From Rhodoligotrophos sp. CJ14 (GTDB lineage Bacteria; Pseudomonadota; Alphaproteobacteria; Rhizobiales; Im1), in assembly GCF_038811545.1 (NCBI RefSeq), contig NZ_CP133319.1, forward strand, positions 620,001-684,000: a stretch of DNA of 64,000 nucleotides, written 5' to 3'. Positions 46,403 through 54,614 of this stretch are shown in pieces. The notes below the pieces were generated by a model, which saw only the letters and a list, made by a program, of their open reading frames with translations, did no database searches and was not told the origin of the DNA. A program made the translations under genes and the position numbers. Within the stretch, counting starts at the first letter, position 1, and every line of letters starts with the position of its first letter.

Positions 46403-46567
46403 TCACGCTCGTCGCAAGAGATGCATGACGAGCGAAACGACGAGCGCGATGAGAAAGATAAAGAATAGAATTTTTGCAATTGACGCCGCGGTTCCGGCAA
46501 TTCCGCCAAATCCCAATGCGCCGGCAATCAGCGCAATGATGAGAAAGGTAAGGGCCCATCCAAGCAT
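46403..46567 (-). CDS. DUF1328 family small membrane protein (YtjA-like)
   Basis: 54 residues from the ATG at 46567, which has GGAGG 5 nt upstream. Two membrane helices: [20 protein letters not shown] and [19 protein letters not shown], ending in HLLRRA. This is the DUF1328 pattern; members are often stress or starvation induced. Function is unknown. The gene has its own terminator and no operon partner. Confidence 0.9.
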   Translation of the reverse strand: MLGWALTFLIIALIAGALGFGGIAGTAASIAKILFFIFLIALVVSLVMHLLRRA

Positions 46568-46723
46568 GGATGCCTCCGTTCTTTGTCTCAACCGAGAAAT
46601 AAACGGCGCTATTGCCTAAAAGTTTCCAGCGACAACAAGAACAATCATTAACGTCAGGCGCCGAATGCTGTCTTGGCGGGCCCTGTTGGCGCGCCCTGCA
46701 ACCGCTAAGCCGCCCGCGCCGGC

Positions 46724-47626
46724 CTATTCCGGGCGCGCCGTTCCTGGCGCGCCTCTCCTGTCCCGCCCGCGCAAATATTCGGCAAGCCCGATGCCGATGA
46801 GCAGGAAGAAGAATCCCACGAGATAGCCCATTGCCACGTCGGAAAGGTAATGGACACCGAGCACCAGCCGGCTGAACCCCATGAGCGCGATCAGCACGAT
46901 CCCCCAGAACACCACCTCGAAGCGCAGGCGCAGTGTTGCGCCTTCCCGGCTGCACACATAGGCAAGAAAGCCATAGGTCGCCATGGCAGCCGTGGCATGT
47001 CCGCTGGGGAAGGAAGGCGAGGCCTCAATCACCGTCGTGGAGACGTCCGGGCGCGGCCGGGCGAGCGCATATTTGCCAGCCCAGGTGAGCGCCGTGGCAC
47101 AGCCGACCGTAAGCCAGAAGGGAACCACATAAAGCCCGCGGCGCAGGGAGATGAGGAGAACGCTCGACAGGATCGTCGCGCCGATCATGAAAGGCACGGT
47201 CCCGTAGAAGGTGAGGAAGATGAACATGCCCAGCACGGGCGGACCGCGCAGCACGGTCAGCGATTGGTTCACCTGCCGGTCGATATCGATGAGGTCCTCA
47301 GCCTGGATGAGCTCCTGAATGAGATCGCCCGCGAGGATCAGCACATAGGCTGCTGCGACGGCCATGAGGCTCAGCGGCAGGCCGGAGAACCGGGTGAGGC
47401 TCACCCGGCGCGCGATGAAGTCGGCGCCGCGCGGATAACGCTCGGCAAGACTGGCACCTGACCGCCGAAGCCAGCGATAGCCACGCCACCCTTTGCCGGC
47501 TTCCACCAGCCAGGGCATGCGATTCTGCCCGATGGCGAGGACAACCAGAGCGATGCGGTGCAGCAAGATCAGGCAGACCACGAGCCCGACGGTGAACCAG
47601 AAGGGGGTGTTCTCCGTCATGCTCAC
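46724..47626 (-). CDS. PAP2 family phosphatase, membrane-bound
   Basis: 300 residues with about six membrane helices. The three PAP2 motifs are present: KYALARPRP, PSFPSGHATAAMATY, and SRLVLGVHYLSDVAMGY (catalytic His). The active site should face the periplasm. Undecaprenyl-diphosphate, phosphatidate or lipid A phosphate are possible substrates. An N-terminal extension of about 90 residues with one hydrophobic segment precedes the domain. No clear operon partners; the neighbouring sugar dehydrogenase gene is 49 bp away on the same strand. Confidence 0.9.
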   Translation of the reverse strand: MSMTENTPFWFTVGLVVCLILLHRIALVVLAIGQNRMPWLVEAGKGWRGYRWLRRSGASLAERYPRGADFIARRVSLTRFSGLPLSLMAVAAAYVLILAGDLIQELIQAEDLIDIDRQVNQSLTVLRGPPVLGMFIFLTFYGTVPFMIGATILSSVLLISLRRGLYVVPFWLTVGCATALTWAGKYALARPRPDVSTTVIEASPSFPSGHATAAMATYGFLAYVCSREGATLRLRFEVVFWGIVLIALMGFSRLVLGVHYLSDVAMGYLVGFFFLLIGIGLAEYLRGRDRRGAPGTARPE

Positions 47627-47675
47627 TGCTGCAAGAGTCCAGATTGGAACGAGGTAACCGGGTTATATCCGCTTG

Positions 47676-48833
47676 TCAGCCCTTTGGCGAGATCCTGAGG
47701 ATCAGCCCCTCATCCTCGTCCGTGAGCAGATAAATATGACCATCCGGCCCCTGGCGCACATCCCGGATCCGCCGTCCCAGGTCCTCGAGCAGATCATCCT
47801 GCCCTGTCACCGTCTCGCCCTGGAGGGTCAGCCGAACCAGCTCGCGGCTCTTGAGCGCGCCCACGAACAGGCTGCCCTTCCAGTTCGGGAACGCATCACC
47901 CGTATAGAACAGCATGCCCGAGGGTGCGATCGATGGGTCCCAATAGTGCAAGGGCTGCTCCATCCCGCGCTTCGAGGTCCCCTCGCCGATTTTCGAGCCG
48001 TCATAGTGGCGGCCATAGGAGATCACAGGCCAGCCATAATTCTTGCCGGCTTCCGGCTTGTTGATCTCGTCTCCGCCCCGCGCGCCATGCTCGATGATCC
48101 ACAGCGTGCCATCATCCGGCCTGATCTGGGCCGACTGCGTATTGCGGTGTCCATAGGACCAGATCTCGGGCCGCGCACGCTCTCGCCCCACGAAGGGATT
48201 ATCCCGCGGCACCGAGCCGTCTGGATTGATGCGGACGACCTTCCCGAGATGGCTCGACAGATCCTGCGCCTCCTTCATGAAGGAGAAGCGCTCGCCCAAC
48301 GTGATGAACAAGGTGCCATCCGGGGCAAACGCCAGGCGTGAGCCGAAATGCTTGGTGCTGTTCTTCTTCGGCAATTGCCGGAAGATCACCGTCGTGTCGA
48401 CCAGCCCGTCACCATCAAGCCGGCCCCGCGCCACGGCCGTGCCATTGCCACCCTCGCCGCGCTCCGCATAGGAGAGATAGACGAGCCGATTCTCTGCAAA
48501 AGTCGGGTCGAGCGCCACATCGAGCAGCCCGCCCTGATCACGCGCGTCAACCTTGGGGACACCGCTCAATGGCCGGGAAAGGCGACCATCGCGGGAGACG
48601 ATCCGCAGCCGTCCGGGCCGCTCCGTCACCAATGCGCGGCCATCATCGAGAAAGACCATGCCCCAGGGATGCTCGAGCCCTTCGGCGAAGACGGTCACCT
48701 CTGCACCATCAAGGCGCGCCACGACCTCGCCCGGCTCTGCCTTGGCCTCACAGAGCATGACCCCGGCGAAGACGGCCGATATAGCGATCGCTGCCGCCGC
48801 AGATTTGAACCAATGCATCGCATCTCGCATCAT
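47676..48833 (-). CDS. PQQ-dependent sugar dehydrogenase (soluble glucose/aldose dehydrogenase type), exported
   Basis: 385 residues from the ATG at 48833, with GGGAG about 8 nt upstream; the frame is open to 48908. A signal peptide ([21 protein letters not shown]) is followed by the six-bladed beta-propeller: [100 protein letters not shown]. The WxH/GHRN-Q and GARGGDE motifs are typical of the GDH-B/YliI family that binds PQQ and Ca2+. No PQQ synthesis genes occur in the window. Confidence 0.92.
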   Translation of the reverse strand: MMRDAMHWFKSAAAAIAISAVFAGVMLCEAKAEPGEVVARLDGAEVTVFAEGLEHPWGMVFLDDGRALVTERPGRLRIVSRDGRLSRPLSGVPKVDARDQGGLLDVALDPTFAENRLVYLSYAERGEGGNGTAVARGRLDGDGLVDTTVIFRQLPKKNSTKHFGSRLAFAPDGTLFITLGERFSFMKEAQDLSSHLGKVVRINPDGSVPRDNPFVGRERARPEIWSYGHRNTQSAQIRPDDGTLWIIEHGARGGDEINKPEAGKNYGWPVISYGRHYDGSKIGEGTSKRGMEQPLHYWDPSIAPSGMLFYTGDAFPNWKGSLFVGALKSRELVRLTLQGETVTGQDDLLEDLGRRIRDVRQGPDGHIYLLTDEDEGLILRISPKG

Positions 48834-48936
48834 GTGATCGGCTCCCTGTGGCGCATTTGATCCATAAAATGCGCGGGCCTCGCAGGAATCCACCCGCTGC
48901 GAGATCACATTCCTGTCATGGCGATCATCTCATGCC

Positions 48937-50202
48937 TCAGCCCCTTCTCTCGAACGAGGCAATGGTCTCCACATGGCCCGACCACTTGAACTGATCAACC
49001 GGAACCACCCGTGTGAGCACATATCCGCCTTCGATGAGAATGGCGGCATCGCGGGCGAAGGTTGCAGGGTCGCACGAAACGGCAACGATCGTGGGAACGC
49101 TTGCGGCGGCGAGCAGGCGAGCCTGGGCCTCCGCGCCCGCCCGCGGCGGGTCGAAGACCAGCGCATCGAAGCGCGCAAGCTCATCCGCGAGAAGCGGCCG
49201 CTTGAAGAGATCACGGCACTCGGTCGTAATCTGCTTGAGGCCCTGCGCCTGACGCGCCGCTTTGGTCAAACTTTCGATACCCGGCCCGTCCGCGTCCACG
49301 GCGTGCACCTTAGCCCGCGTTGCAAGCCTGAGAGTGAAGGGACCGACCCCGCAGAAAAGATCACCGATCGCTGCGGCATCTCCCACCATCTCCGCAACGC
49401 AATTGCTGATGATCGCCTCGCCTTGAGCCGTGGCCTGCAGAAAGCCGCCCGGCGGTATCTTCACCAGCGCAGGCCCCATCGCGATCACCGGCGCCCGCCG
49501 CTCCGCGACCAGCTCACGCCCAAAGGTGATGCGCGCAAGATCGAAGCGCTCGGCCAGCTGCGCCAGATCCATACGATGATCCAGACTGAGATCCTTAAGC
49601 CCCCTCACATGGCAATCAAGTCCTCGATCCGTTGCCGTCAGCTGAACATCGAGCGTGCGCGCGACACCCGCAAAAACTTGGCCGATCGCCCGTCCGATCT
49701 CGGCGGCGTCCGCGAGCGCCGGGACCAGGATCGGGCATTGATCGAGATCGATCAGCCGATGGCTGCGCGGCTCCATGAAGCCCGCCTGCGCCCTGCCTTT
49801 GTGATAGCGGATATGCAGCATGACCCGCCGCCGTCCGTCACCCCCCGCGTCAACCAGCGGCTCGACTTCGGCGGCAATCTTCCGGTTGCGCAGCGCCTGC
49901 TCGACGAGCCCGCGTTTCCATCGGGAATATGCCTCATAGGACCAGTGCTGAACCGCGCAGCCACCGCAACGCCCATGATGTGTACAAAATGGCTCGATCC
50001 GCTCCAGGCTCGGCTCGATGATCGAGACGAGCCGGCCACGCTCGCCCTCCCTTTCGATGAGGACGCTCTCCCCCGGCAAGGTGAAGGGCACAAAAAGCGG
50101 GCCGCCATCGCCGGAGGCAATGCCCTCTCCACGCCGGCCCATGCTCTTGATCTCCACGGTCCGGCGTGCGGCTGGCTGGTTTTTCTCGACAGGTTCGATC
50201 AT
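48937..50202 (-). CDS. Class I SAM-dependent RNA methyltransferase, RlmD/TrmA family (23S rRNA or tRNA uracil-5)
   Basis: 421 residues from the ATG at 50202. The frame stays open to 51078, but that part is antisense to the proC-like gene. A TRAM-like N-terminal domain (EIKSMGRRGEGIASGDG), then the 4Fe-4S cluster cysteines CTHHGRCGGC and a further Cys in QCPILVP, and the methyltransferase domain with GDLFCGVGPFTLRLA, VHAVDADGPGI, FDPPRAGAE, and VAVSCDPATFARD with the catalytic Cys. These enzymes make 5-methyluridine in rRNA or tRNA. It is 51 bp from, and divergent to, the proC-like gene. Confidence 0.93.
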   Translation of the reverse strand: MIEPVEKNQPAARRTVEIKSMGRRGEGIASGDGGPLFVPFTLPGESVLIEREGERGRLVSIIEPSLERIEPFCTHHGRCGGCAVQHWSYEAYSRWKRGLVEQALRNRKIAAEVEPLVDAGGDGRRRVMLHIRYHKGRAQAGFMEPRSHRLIDLDQCPILVPALADAAEIGRAIGQVFAGVARTLDVQLTATDRGLDCHVRGLKDLSLDHRMDLAQLAERFDLARITFGRELVAERRAPVIAMGPALVKIPPGGFLQATAQGEAIISNCVAEMVGDAAAIGDLFCGVGPFTLRLATRAKVHAVDADGPGIESLTKAARQAQGLKQITTECRDLFKRPLLADELARFDALVFDPPRAGAEAQARLLAAASVPTIVAVSCDPATFARDAAILIEGGYVLTRVVPVDQFKWSGHVETIASFERRG

Positions 50203-50253
50203 CAGCCGCTTATATGCCCTGGCGCGTGAGGAAATACAGGGGGTGCGTTCCAT

Positions 50254-51033
50254 ATGACACCGGCCACATTGGGGATCATCGGGGTCGGTGTCTTCGCCGC
50301 CTATATGGTGAAGGCGCTGCGCCGCAGCGGGATGACCGGCAGAATTCTTCTCTCTCCGCGCAATGCCGCAACCGCCGCCGAGCTTGCCCGCGATTTCGAC
50401 TGCACCATCGCGCCCGATAACGCCGCCGTCATCGCCAACGCCGATATGATGCTTATCGCGGTCCGCCCCAAGGATGTGGAGGCGGCACTCGCAGGCCTGA
50501 CCTTTCGCCCCGAGCAGACCGTGATGTCCGCCGTGGCCGGCGTCTCCCTTGCCAAGCTCAACGCGCTGATGCCGGGCACGGAAACCATCGTCCGCATCAT
50601 GCCGGCGGCCTTTGTGGAGACGGGCCTCGGCCTCTTCCCGATCTATCCCGCCAATGCGGCCGTCGAGCAGCTCTTCGCGCCCGCCGGCACCGTCGTCAGT
50701 TTCGATACGGAGGAGCAGTTCGGCACCGCCTTGCTCGGTGCCTGCCTCTCCGGCTGGACCTACCGGTTCTGCGATGAGCTGGTCGACGCCTTCATGGCCT
50801 ATGGCATCAGCGAGGAGCAGGCGCGCCTTCTCGTGCTCGGCAATCTGCGCGGCACGATCAACTATGCCATGGAGATCCCCGGCCGCAGCCTCAAGGAATT
50901 CTCCGATCTGATTGCAACGGAGGGCACCTATACCAAGGCAGGCCTCGAGACGCTGATGGAAGCAGACCCCATGGCAGGCTGGCGCGCCGCTCTCGAGACC
51001 GTCCAGTGCCTGCGCCGCAAGAATGAGAGCTAG
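50254..51033 (+). CDS. Pyrroline-5-carboxylate reductase family protein (ProC-like)
   Basis: 259 residues. N-terminal Rossmann motif LGIIGVGVFAAYMVKALRRS (a ProC-like glycine pattern, with GVGVFA instead of GxGNMA), VRPKDVEAALAGLT, SAVAGVSLAKLNALMP, VRIMPA, and a C-terminal dimer region including GNLRGTINYAMEIPGRSLKE. The family reduces pyrroline-5-carboxylate to proline, but the N-terminal motif and the C-terminal GGxT region (here ATEGTYTKAGL) differ slightly from ordinary ProC, so it may act on another imine. A 16-bp repeat begins at its last base. Confidence 0.85.
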   Translation: MTPATLGIIGVGVFAAYMVKALRRSGMTGRILLSPRNAATAAELARDFDCTIAPDNAAVIANADMMLIAVRPKDVEAALAGLTFRPEQTVMSAVAGVSLAKLNALMPGTETIVRIMPAAFVETGLGLFPIYPANAAVEQLFAPAGTVVSFDTEEQFGTALLGACLSGWTYRFCDELVDAFMAYGISEEQARLLVLGNLRGTINYAMEIPGRSLKEFSDLIATEGTYTKAGLETLMEADPMAGWRAALETVQCLRRKNES

Positions 51034-51067
51034 CTGTGAGCTTTCAATCTGGCTGTGAGCTTTCAAT
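51033..51067. repeat. Two tandem copies of GCTGTGAGCTTTCAAT
   Basis: Identical 16-bp copies occur at 51033-51048 and 51052-51067, 19 bp apart, starting on the last base of the ProC-like stop codon. Nothing else in the window has this unit, so it is a local duplication. It has no visible coding role. Confidence 0.9.
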
Positions 51068-51261
51068 ATATTGCCCATCCGGTCCTGACCGAAGAAGCTG
51101 GAGATATCGAAGCTTCAGCGTTTTGTTGGAGGACCAGGACACCCATCAGCAGACTAGGTCTAACCGAGGACAACCTGTTGAGGTTCCACAGCTAGTCTAG
51201 CTGCCTCAATCATCGTCGAGCTCCACTTCGTTGCCCGAGGCCCGATGGCAAAGGCGAGCAC
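51068..51261. other. Intergenic stretch without recognised gene between the 16-bp repeat and the recA repeat
   Basis: This part of the 372-bp gap between the ProC-like gene and recA shows no ribosome-binding site with a protein-like frame. The minus-strand frame at 51160-51384 translates into peptides that look like the translated repeat rather than a gene. Two longer ORFs here were rejected. Confidence 0.5.
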
Positions 51262-51366
51262 GCGACGTCTCCCCCCTCCATCATCGGGCTTTGACCCGGT
51301 GATCCAGTGCTTAGAGACACCTGGCGCGATCACTCTGGATGTCCGACTCAAGCCGGGCATCACGAT
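51262..51366. repeat. Alphaproteobacterial intergenic inverted repeat element, both arms
   Basis: Read on the minus strand, the element begins GTGATGCCCGGCTTGAGTCG and GACATCCAGAG, and ends with CTGGATCACCGGGTCAAAGC and CCGATGATG. The arms are imperfect inverted repeats of the widespread CATGCCCGGGCTTGACCCGGGCATCC family. One arm of the same family is at 11313-11345. It has no gene and probably forms an RNA hairpin in the recA 3' region. Confidence 0.6.
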
Positions 51367-51387
51367 CCCCCCAAGATGCACCAAGGG

Positions 51388-51414
51388 GCTGAATGACCCC
51401 GAGGATCATTCAGC
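51388..51414 (-). terminator. Hairpin over the recA stop codon
   Basis: GCTGAATGA (51388-51396) and TCATTCAGC (51406-51414) form a perfect 9-bp stem with two further GC pairs inside. Its first arm on the minus strand contains the last codons and the TGA of recA. No U-tract follows, so termination efficiency is uncertain; it may act as an RNA end stabiliser. Confidence 0.45.
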
Positions 51415-52503
51415 TTCGGCTGCGGCTTCGTCTATGTCACCGCGCAGCAGGGAACTCGCCACGAGCCCCGCATTGCTGCGGATCGCATGCTCGATCTGAT
51501 TGGCAATATCGGGATTGGCTCTGAGGAAATTCTTGGCATTCTCTCGCCCCTGGCCGATCCGCTCGGAATTATAGGAGAACCAGGAGCCTGATTTTTCGAC
51601 GATGCCCGCAGTCACCCCGAGATCCAGCAACTCGCCTGTCTTGGAGATGCCTTCCCCATACATGATGTCAAACTCGACCTGCTTGAAGGGCGGCGCCATT
51701 TTGTTCTTCACCACCTTCACCCGGGTCTGATTGCCCACCACGTTGTCACGATCCTTGATGGCCCCGATCCGGCGGATATCAAGGCGGACAGAGGCATAGA
51801 ACTTTAAGGCATTGCCGCCCGTTGTCGTCTCAGGATTTCCGAACATGACACCGATCTTCATCCGGATCTGATTGATGAAGATGACCATGCAATTCGACTT
51901 GGAGATCGATCCGGTGAGCTTGCGCAAGGCCTGGCTCATCAACCGGGCCTGGAGCCCCGGCAGGCTCTCACCCATCTCGCCGTCAAGCTCCGCCTTCGGG
52001 GTGAGCGCCGCGACGGAGTCGATCACCAGAACCTCGATCGCACCGGAACGCACCAGAGTATCTGCGATCTCGAGCGCTTGCTCCCCGGTGTCGGGTTGCG
52101 AAATCAGCAATTCATCGAGATTGACGCCTAGCTTGCGCGCATAGACCGGGTCGAGCGCGTGCTCTGCATCGACGAAGGCACAAATTCCGCCGCGCTTTTG
52201 CGCTTCTGCAACCGTATGGAGAGCAAGGGTGGTTTTGCCCGACGATTCCGGACCGAAGATCTCGACCACCCGCCCCCGCGGGAGCCCTCCGATTCCCAGC
52301 GCGATATCGAGGCCGAGCGAGCCGGTGGAGACGACCTCCGTCTCGACCGCTTTGTCGCCTTGGCCGAGCTTCATGACGGAGCCCTTGCCGAAATGCCGCT
52401 CGATTTGCCCGAGCGCTGCTTCGAGCGCCTTCTGTTTGTCCATCGACCCGCTCTCGATCACGCGTAATTCTGGTTTCGACAATGAATGCCCCTTATTCCA
52501 CAT
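51406..52503 (-). CDS. recA: Recombinase A
   Basis: 365 residues, normal size. N-terminal [20 protein letters not shown] leader, then [20 protein letters not shown], the Walker A loop [13 protein letters not shown], Walker B region [17 protein letters not shown]2-region [39 protein letters not shown] and an acidic C-terminal tail ([10 protein letters not shown]). ATP-dependent strand exchange and LexA cleavage. The ATG at 52503 keeps the leader found in rhizobial RecA; the Met at codon 21 is the alternative. The promoter region carries three SOS-like half-sites. It is not in an operon. Confidence 0.98.
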   Translation of the reverse strand: MWNKGHSLSKPELRVIESGSMDKQKALEAALGQIERHFGKGSVMKLGQGDKAVETEVVSTGSLGLDIALGIGGLPRGRVVEIFGPESSGKTTLALHTVAEAQKRGGICAFVDAEHALDPVYARKLGVNLDELLISQPDTGEQALEIADTLVRSGAIEVLVIDSVAALTPKAELDGEMGESLPGLQARLMSQALRKLTGSISKSNCMVIFINQIRMKIGVMFGNPETTTGGNALKFYASVRLDIRRIGAIKDRDNVVGNQTRVKVVKNKMAPPFKQVEFDIMYGEGISKTGELLDLGVTAGIVEKSGSWFSYNSERIGQGRENAKNFLRANPDIANQIEHAIRSNAGLVASSLLRGDIDEAAAEAE

Positions 52504-52543
52504 GCGTCTCTACTGCGCAACGCGTCGATGGCGTCGGACAATT

Positions 52544-52569
52544 GTTCTTATTTTGTATCTATTTTGTTC
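52544..52569. promoter_or_regulatory. Alphaproteobacterial SOS (LexA) box region, GTTC-N7-GTAT-N7-GTTC
   Basis: GTTC at 52544-52547 and at 52566-52569, with GTAT (one base from GTTC would be two changes) at 52555-52558, all at exact 11-bp spacing, starting 41 bp before the recA start. The alphaproteobacterial LexA site is GTTC-N7-GTTC, so this shows two overlapping, degenerate boxes that share the central half-site. The spacers are AT-rich (ttatttt, ctatttt). The place is where the recA promoter is expected. Confidence 0.75.
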
Positions 52570-53083
52570 CAAACGCAAGCACCATTGCTGGAACGGCGGC
52601 GATTTCTTGAGGCCTTGTCGGGTCGGATGCTGTGCTTGAGGGGCGCTGCGAACACAATCAGCCGCCAGTGGGGAGAGAGAGAGAGCGCAGCACCCGACCC
52701 TCTTTGGCTCTACGGGGAGGTAGGGCCAAAGAACCTGCTCATTGAACGACCTGAGCTGGCTGGCCCTGCCGGTTATTCGAGCCAGTCGGCAACCAATCAC
52801 GCCGCCGATCGTTACATCGAACAGAGTTACTCGAATGAGGGTGCCATGGCAACCGCTACGTGCATATTTGTTCATATGCACGTGAATTTTCTCGGTTCTT
52901 CGGACGCTGCGCTGAGAGCATTCCGAGGCTCCCCTTGCGATCTCGCAAGTCATCCTTTACGCTGCTCTGCACAAGAGCTGCTGATTGGCGAACATTTTAA
53001 GGAGTAGGGAACCTGTAGCCGGCAAAAGGCGTTGAAGCGTCAACTGTCCCGTAACTAGGCTAAGAACGAATGGAATTTAACAG
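52570..53083. other. 514-bp gene-poor region between recA and otsA with a strong hairpin
   Basis: No protein-like ORF with a ribosome-binding site was found; the long plus-strand frame (52486-53007) has poor codon use and mixed composition. A perfect 12-bp hairpin at 52702-52731 (CTTTGGCTCTAC / GTAGGGCCAAAG, one G-U pair in RNA, six-base loop) is the outstanding structure. A (GA)-rich tract lies at about 52674-52684. The promoter of otsA must lie near the right end. Confidence 0.5.
52702..52731. ncRNA. Candidate structured RNA hairpin; minus-strand loop carries CTCCCC (anti-SD-like)
   Basis: A 12-bp stem with a 6-base loop (GGGGAG on plus, CTCCCC on minus). Some rhizobial small RNAs present CU/CC-rich anti-Shine-Dalgarno loops on such stems, so a minus-strand transcript is the more interesting reading. 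No U-tract terminator and no promoter were identified, therefore the call is weak. Confidence 0.25.
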
Positions 53084-54508
53084 ATGCCTCGTCTTATCGT
53101 CGTTTCCAACCGGGTTGCACACTTTGGTCAGGATGAGGCAAATACAGGGGGACTGGCGACCGCGCTGAAATCTGCACTGGAGGACCAGGGAGGCATCTGG
53201 TTCGGTTGGAGCGGCGAGGTGGTGGACGGCGAGCCGTCACCGCCGAAAAGGGAGCAATATGGCGCCGTCACGCGGGCGACGGTGGATCTGGAGCGGGACG
53301 CCTTTCACAAATTCTATACAGGTTTCTCCAATGGCGCCTTGTGGCCCCTCCTCCACTACCGCGCCGATCTCATGGATTTTCATCACGCCGAACACGAGGC
53401 CTATCAGCAGGTCAATGAGCGTTTCGCCGCCGCATTGATGCGGCTGCTGCGCCCAGATGACGTAATCTGGGTGCACGACTACCATCTGTTTCCGCTGGGC
53501 AGCTATCTCCGCGCCATGGGCGCGCACCACCGAATCGGCTTTTTCCTCCATACTCCCTTCCCGCCCTGGCAGGTGATGTCAGCGCTTCCCGTTCATGCCA
53601 GGATTGCTGAGGCGCTGGCCGCCTACGATATCGTCGGCACACAGACCGATGATGACGCCCAATGCATGCGGGAATTCCTGAGGCGCACGCTCCATCTCAC
53701 GGTCGTGGGTGAGGAGTGCCGATCCGCGCGGGGCCGCATGCGCATCTCGGCTTTTCCCATCAGCATCGATGGCGACCGCATCGCCGCGGATGCCGCGCGC
53801 ACCGTTGGCTCATTGGCGTCACAAAATCTGCTCAAAAGCCTGGATGGCCGCGCCTTGGTGATCAGCGTCGACCGTCTCGACTATACCAAGGGCATTCCGC
53901 AGCGCATTGCCGCGATCGAGTATTTCCTCAAGCGCTTCCCCGAGCGGCTGAATGATGTGAGCTTCCTTCAGATCGCGCCGCCCTCGCGCGATCAGGTGCC
54001 GGCCTATCGCCGGCTCCGAAAAGCCGTGGAGGAAGCCATCGGCCGCCTCAATGGCCAATATGCCGGCTTTGACAGCGTGCCAATCACCTATTTGCGCAAA
54101 TCATTCGCGCAATCGACCCTGTTCGGATTTTATCGCGCCGCCAATGTCGGCCTGGTGACACCGCTGCGTGACGGCATGAATCTGGTCGCGAAGGAATATG
54201 TCGCCTGCCAGGATCCGCGCAATCCGGGCGTGCTCGTCCTCTCCTCCATGGCCGGCGCCGCGAAGGAGCTGGATGCAGCCCTGCTGGTCAATCCGCATGA
54301 CCCGATCGCAGCCTCGGCCGCCATTCGCCAGGCGCTCGACATGCCCTTAGGGGAACGGATTGAACGGCACCAGGCCTTGATGCAGCGGCTGAAGGAGAAT
54401 GATCTCGAGACCTGGCGGGACAATTTCCTGCGCAGCCTGATCAACCGCCCTCAGGAAATTCCGATCCCGCACCTGAAGCCGTCCGGCGTGATTGCCGTGG
54501 CCCCGTAG
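53084..54508 (+). CDS. otsA: Alpha,alpha-trehalose-phosphate synthase (UDP-forming)
   Basis: 474 residues. GT-20 motifs: NTGGLATALKSALED, FGWSGEVVDG, WVHDYHLFPLGSYLR, GFFLHTPFPPWQVM, VDRLDYTKGIPQRIAAIEYF, and TPLRDGMNLVAKEYVACQ, covering the glucose-6-phosphate and UDP-glucose sites. Makes trehalose-6-phosphate for osmotic and dry stress. The otsB gene is nearby but faces it on the other strand, with 106 bp between the two stop codons. Confidence 0.97.
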   Translation: MPRLIVVSNRVAHFGQDEANTGGLATALKSALEDQGGIWFGWSGEVVDGEPSPPKREQYGAVTRATVDLERDAFHKFYTGFSNGALWPLLHYRADLMDFHHAEHEAYQQVNERFAAALMRLLRPDDVIWVHDYHLFPLGSYLRAMGAHHRIGFFLHTPFPPWQVMSALPVHARIAEALAAYDIVGTQTDDDAQCMREFLRRTLHLTVVGEECRSARGRMRISAFPISIDGDRIAADAARTVGSLASQNLLKSLDGRALVISVDRLDYTKGIPQRIAAIEYFLKRFPERLNDVSFLQIAPPSRDQVPAYRRLRKAVEEAIGRLNGQYAGFDSVPITYLRKSFAQSTLFGFYRAANVGLVTPLRDGMNLVAKEYVACQDPRNPGVLVLSSMAGAAKELDAALLVNPHDPIAASAAIRQALDMPLGERIERHQALMQRLKENDLETWRDNFLRSLINRPQEIPIPHLKPSGVIAVAP

Positions 54509-54521
54509 ACGGAGCAGCGAT

Positions 54522-54541
54522 GGCCGGGGATATGCCCGGCC
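54522..54541 (+). terminator. Hairpin after otsA
   Basis: GGCCGGG (54522-54528), loop GATATG, CCCGGCC (54535-54541) form a perfect 7-bp GC stem 13 bp after the otsA stop, followed by GGTTTGC. The U-tract is poor; it may serve both convergent genes. Confidence 0.45.
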
Positions 54542-54614
54542 GGTTTGCTGCGTCAGGCGGATCTCCTGGTGAGATTGGCCTGTCCCGGTTGGTCTATGGA
54601 CCTCGCCAATGGCT

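Noticed and set aside
50203-51078. A 290-codon upstream extension of the RNA methyltransferase reading frame
   Set aside because: It is antisense to the ProC-like gene and its translation is low-complexity Gly/His/Ala. The ATG at 50202 gives a protein of family length.
51160-51384. A 74-codon minus-strand ORF between the ProC-like gene and recA
   Set aside because: The peptide begins MVHLGGIVMPGLS and is a translation of the intergenic inverted repeat, not a gene.
52486-53007. A 173-codon plus-strand ORF between recA and otsA
   Set aside because: It overlaps the recA start region and promoter with SOS sites, has no ribosome-binding site, and its composition is not protein-like.
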